In this document: in pieces, positions 5,190 to 6,759 of the stretch
How positions within the stretch are numbered: the first letter of the stretch is position 1
How the letters are laid out: the number at the start of each line of letters is the position of its first letter
Assembly (NCBI GenBank): GCA_003838065.1
Contig: QZAC01000189.1
Coordinates: 1 to 6,759, forward strand
Source: Methanocalculus sp. MSAO_Arc2
Lineage (GTDB): Archaea; Halobacteriota; Methanomicrobia; Methanomicrobiales; Methanocorpusculaceae
Direction: 5' to 3'
Length of the DNA stretch: 6,759 bases
Translations under genes and position numbers: made by a program
The notes under the pieces: model-generated
Told to the model about the DNA's origin: nothing
The model's input: the letters and a program-made list of their open reading frames with translations, nothing else
The model's database searches: none

Positions 5190-6551
5190 TCACCAGATGA
5201 AGAATACACTGATAATCAGAGGTATAATAGCAAATAGAGCAAGAATAACATCTTTTCTTCTTCTCATGAATACCGGCTCATGCGTGCCGCCGCCAGTAAA
5301 CCCCCTGATAGCAAGCAATGTCGCCGTCTCTTCCGACCTCCGCAGATGCAGAAGCAGCAGGGTGACTGCAGCAGGGATAAACGTCGAGAACCCTATCTTC
5401 ATCTTCTTTATCGCATATGCGCGTTGTATCTGCCTGATATCTGATACTGCAAGGGCAATTCCCTGCATTGTCATTTCAGCGGCAAGGCCGATATCAAAAC
5501 CATATCTCTCTCGCCCCGCCCAGACACAGAGGTCAAACATCTCCCCGGAACGGACATCGGTATATGCCCAGAACGAAAGAAAAAGAACAGACCCCATCCT
5601 GATACCATACGACAACCCGCCACCCACGAGCAGCTCGGTGACGAGTGCCGGCAGCAGGATCAGCATACCCAGTGCCAGCGCCAGGTGGCGGCCGGGAAAC
5701 GCCCATCGCCGCCATGCAGCAATCACCCACCAGAGAAGGGCAGCTGCCGCCCCGGGTATGCTCAAAAATGCCCCCATCGAGAGGCAGGCCACAGCAAGGA
5801 GGCGAAAGCGGGGGTCGCAGAACACCACAGGACGATCATCTGGCATAACGATCGGCAAAAAACCCCTGCCCGGAGGCTGTCCCGGTGCACGCTTCTGATC
5901 AGAATGCTCATGCAGCCCGGAACAGAAAGAGGGCTCCTCCGGAACACCGCCAATGTCTTTGGTCCGCTCCTCTTCTTCCAGAGAAAAGAGACGGCCGTTT
6001 TTCATCGCCAGGTGGACATCTGCATCCGGCAGGACCTCACGTTCATGGGTGAAGATGATCGTCATTTTGGATCTCCGCGTGGCAATCATGGTGCAGAGCC
6101 ACTGTTTCATCTCATAATCAAGGGAGCTGAAGGGCTCATCCATGATAAGCAGGTCAGGATCCAGTGCACATGCGCAGGCAAGCGTGAGCCGTTTCAGCTC
6201 CCCCCGCGAAAGGGTCAGGGGGTCGGCATCCAGGCATCGCCTGGGAAGTATTGACCGATCGATATCGTCGGGTTCCACCCCCCATGACCTGATCTCTTCG
6301 GCAATTGTTGAACCGGTGATATGATATTCGGGAAACTGGAGTATGAGCGCCTCAGATCTGATCCCCGATCGCCTGATGCTTCCTGCATGTGGTTGTTCAT
6401 ATCCGGACAACAACAGCGAGAGCGTGCTTTTGCCAGCGCCAATTGGGCCGGTGATGAGATAGATCCCGGGTTGAAATCGCCTGTTGACAGAGAGAGAAAA
6501 CGATCCCCGGCAATACACCAGATCGTCTGCAGAGAGCTCCATTTCAGACAT
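5190..6551 (-). CDS. ECF transporter ATPase fused to an EcfT-like transmembrane domain
   Basis: One 453-aa chain combines an energy-coupling-factor ATPase with the transmembrane coupling protein of a vitamin or metal importer at the cell membrane. The ATPase (about 5-195) has Walker A GPIGAGKST (35-43), Q72 in LQFPEY, signature LSRGELKR (114-121), Walker B LLIMDEP (134-140), D-loop SSLD (142-145) and H169. After a polar linker (about 196-241) come hydrophobic segments near 252-280, 290-311, 320-331, 392-403 and 434-453. EcfT-style coupling helices lie at IRQIQRAYAIKKMK (372-385) and LRRSEETATLLAIRGF (403-418). The ATG at 6551 has AGGAGAG just upstream and overlaps the previous gene's stop by 8 nt (ATGTCTGA). 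An in-frame TTG at 6578 is less likely. Substrate is unknown; biotin is suggested by the pyc genes. Confidence 0.86.
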   Translation of the reverse strand: MSEMELSADDLVYCRGSFSLSVNRRFQPGIYLITGPIGAGKSTLSLLLSGYEQPHAGSIRRSGIRSEALILQFPEYHITGSTIAEEIRSWGVEPDDIDRSILPRRCLDADPLTLSRGELKRLTLACACALDPDLLIMDEPFSSLDYEMKQWLCTMIATRRSKMTIIFTHEREVLPDADVHLAMKNGRLFSLEEEERTKDIGGVPEEPSFCSGLHEHSDQKRAPGQPPGRGFLPIVMPDDRPVVFCDPRFRLLAVACLSMGAFLSIPGAAAALLWWVIAAWRRWAFPGRHLALALGMLILLPALVTELLVGGGLSYGIRMGSVLFLSFWAYTDVRSGEMFDLCVWAGRERYGFDIGLAAEMTMQGIALAVSDIRQIQRAYAIKKMKIGFSTFIPAAVTLLLLHLRRSEETATLLAIRGFTGGGTHEPVFMRRRKDVILALFAIIPLIISVFFIW

Positions 6552-6759
6552 CCACTCTCCTGATGTTTCCGTTTTCAAGCAGTATCACGTGGTCAGATGC
6601 TTGCCTGGTATCGGTATACTGGGTGCTCTGCAGGATGTAGCGGGGCGGCTTTGCCCTGAGCACGTCCTGCACCAGGGAGGCTGTGTCGCTATCCAGGTGG
6701 GAATCAGCCTCATCGATTGCGAGCAGATCAGGTGTTGTGACAAGGGCGGTTGCAAGCGC
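6544..6759 (-). CDS. ECF/ABC transporter ATPase, C-terminal end (cut by window edge)
   Basis: The last 71 residues of an ABC ATPase enter from the right edge and end in TGA at 6544-6546. The segment after the signature motif is visible: ALATALVTTP, Walker B LLAIDEA (12-18 of the fragment), D-loop SHLD (20-23) and a C-terminal HVILLENGNI that matches the usual end of such domains. At the switch position the usual Thr-His is replaced by Thr-Gln (QSTQYTD, Gln47), so this subunit may be catalytically weak. It overlaps the fused ATPase-EcfT gene by 8 nt, indicating translational coupling and a two-ATPase ECF module. The S-component is presumably further upstream, outside the window. Confidence 0.85.
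   Translation of the reverse strand, partial: ALATALVTTPDLLAIDEADSHLDSDTASLVQDVLRAKPPRYILQSTQYTDTRQASDHVILLENGNIRRVDV
6555..6561 (-). promoter_or_regulatory. Ribosome-binding site deciding the start of the ECF fusion gene
   Basis: AGGAGAG on the minus strand ends three bases before the ATG at 6551 (GGAG is five bases away). It supports that ATG over the upstream TTG at 6578, which has no comparable site, and over the ATG at 6542. Confidence 0.65.

Noticed and set aside
5197..6254. Long + strand ORFs (233 and 189 codons)
   Set aside because: They are antisense to the ECF fusion gene, whose ATPase and EcfT motifs are unambiguous on the minus strand.

Overview
The window looks like a chromosomal segment of a methanogenic euryarchaeon, most likely of the Methanomicrobiales type. 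The evidence is a two-subunit pyruvate carboxylase, a tRNA with a bulge-helix-bulge intron and no encoded CCA, TATA-like boxes instead of -10/-35 promoters, and GGAG/GAGGTG ribosome-binding sites. The lineage is an inference from gene content, not from a database search.

Layout. Positions 1-295 (+) hold the end of one unrecognised gene and a small overlapping second one. Positions 300-490 are non-coding, with two hairpins, one of them a likely bidirectional terminator. Positions 491-600 (-) are an intron-containing tRNA-Met(CAT). Positions 601-1558 contain no gene I can name. They hold the tRNA promoter, one possible small ORF and a GC-rich stretch that looks like a decayed coding remnant. 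From 1559 to the right edge everything is on the minus strand. In transcription order (right to left) it reads: the end of an ECF-type ATPase, a fused ECF ATPase-transmembrane protein, pycB, a 334-bp insertion, and pycA.

Function. PycA (biotin carboxylase) and PycB (carboxyltransferase plus biotin carrier) make oxaloacetate from pyruvate, the usual anaplerotic step in autotrophic methanogens. The ECF genes just upstream encode the energising part of a vitamin importer. Next to a biotin enzyme the natural guess is biotin (a BioY-type S-component would lie beyond the right edge), but the substrate is not shown by this sequence.

Most interesting point. The 334 bp between pycB and pycA look like a non-autonomous IS200/IS605-type insertion, with a subterminal hairpin at each end and TTAC at the left flank. 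Removing it in silico joins the genes as CAG-TAA-G-ATG: pycB would end at Gln580 with a TAA, one base before the pycA start, with a GGTGGT ribosome-binding site in the pycB tail. In the present sequence the insertion supplies the last five residues and the stop of PycB, separates pycA from that site, and carries a TATA-like box and a 102-codon ORF ending in an ATGA overlap with pycA.
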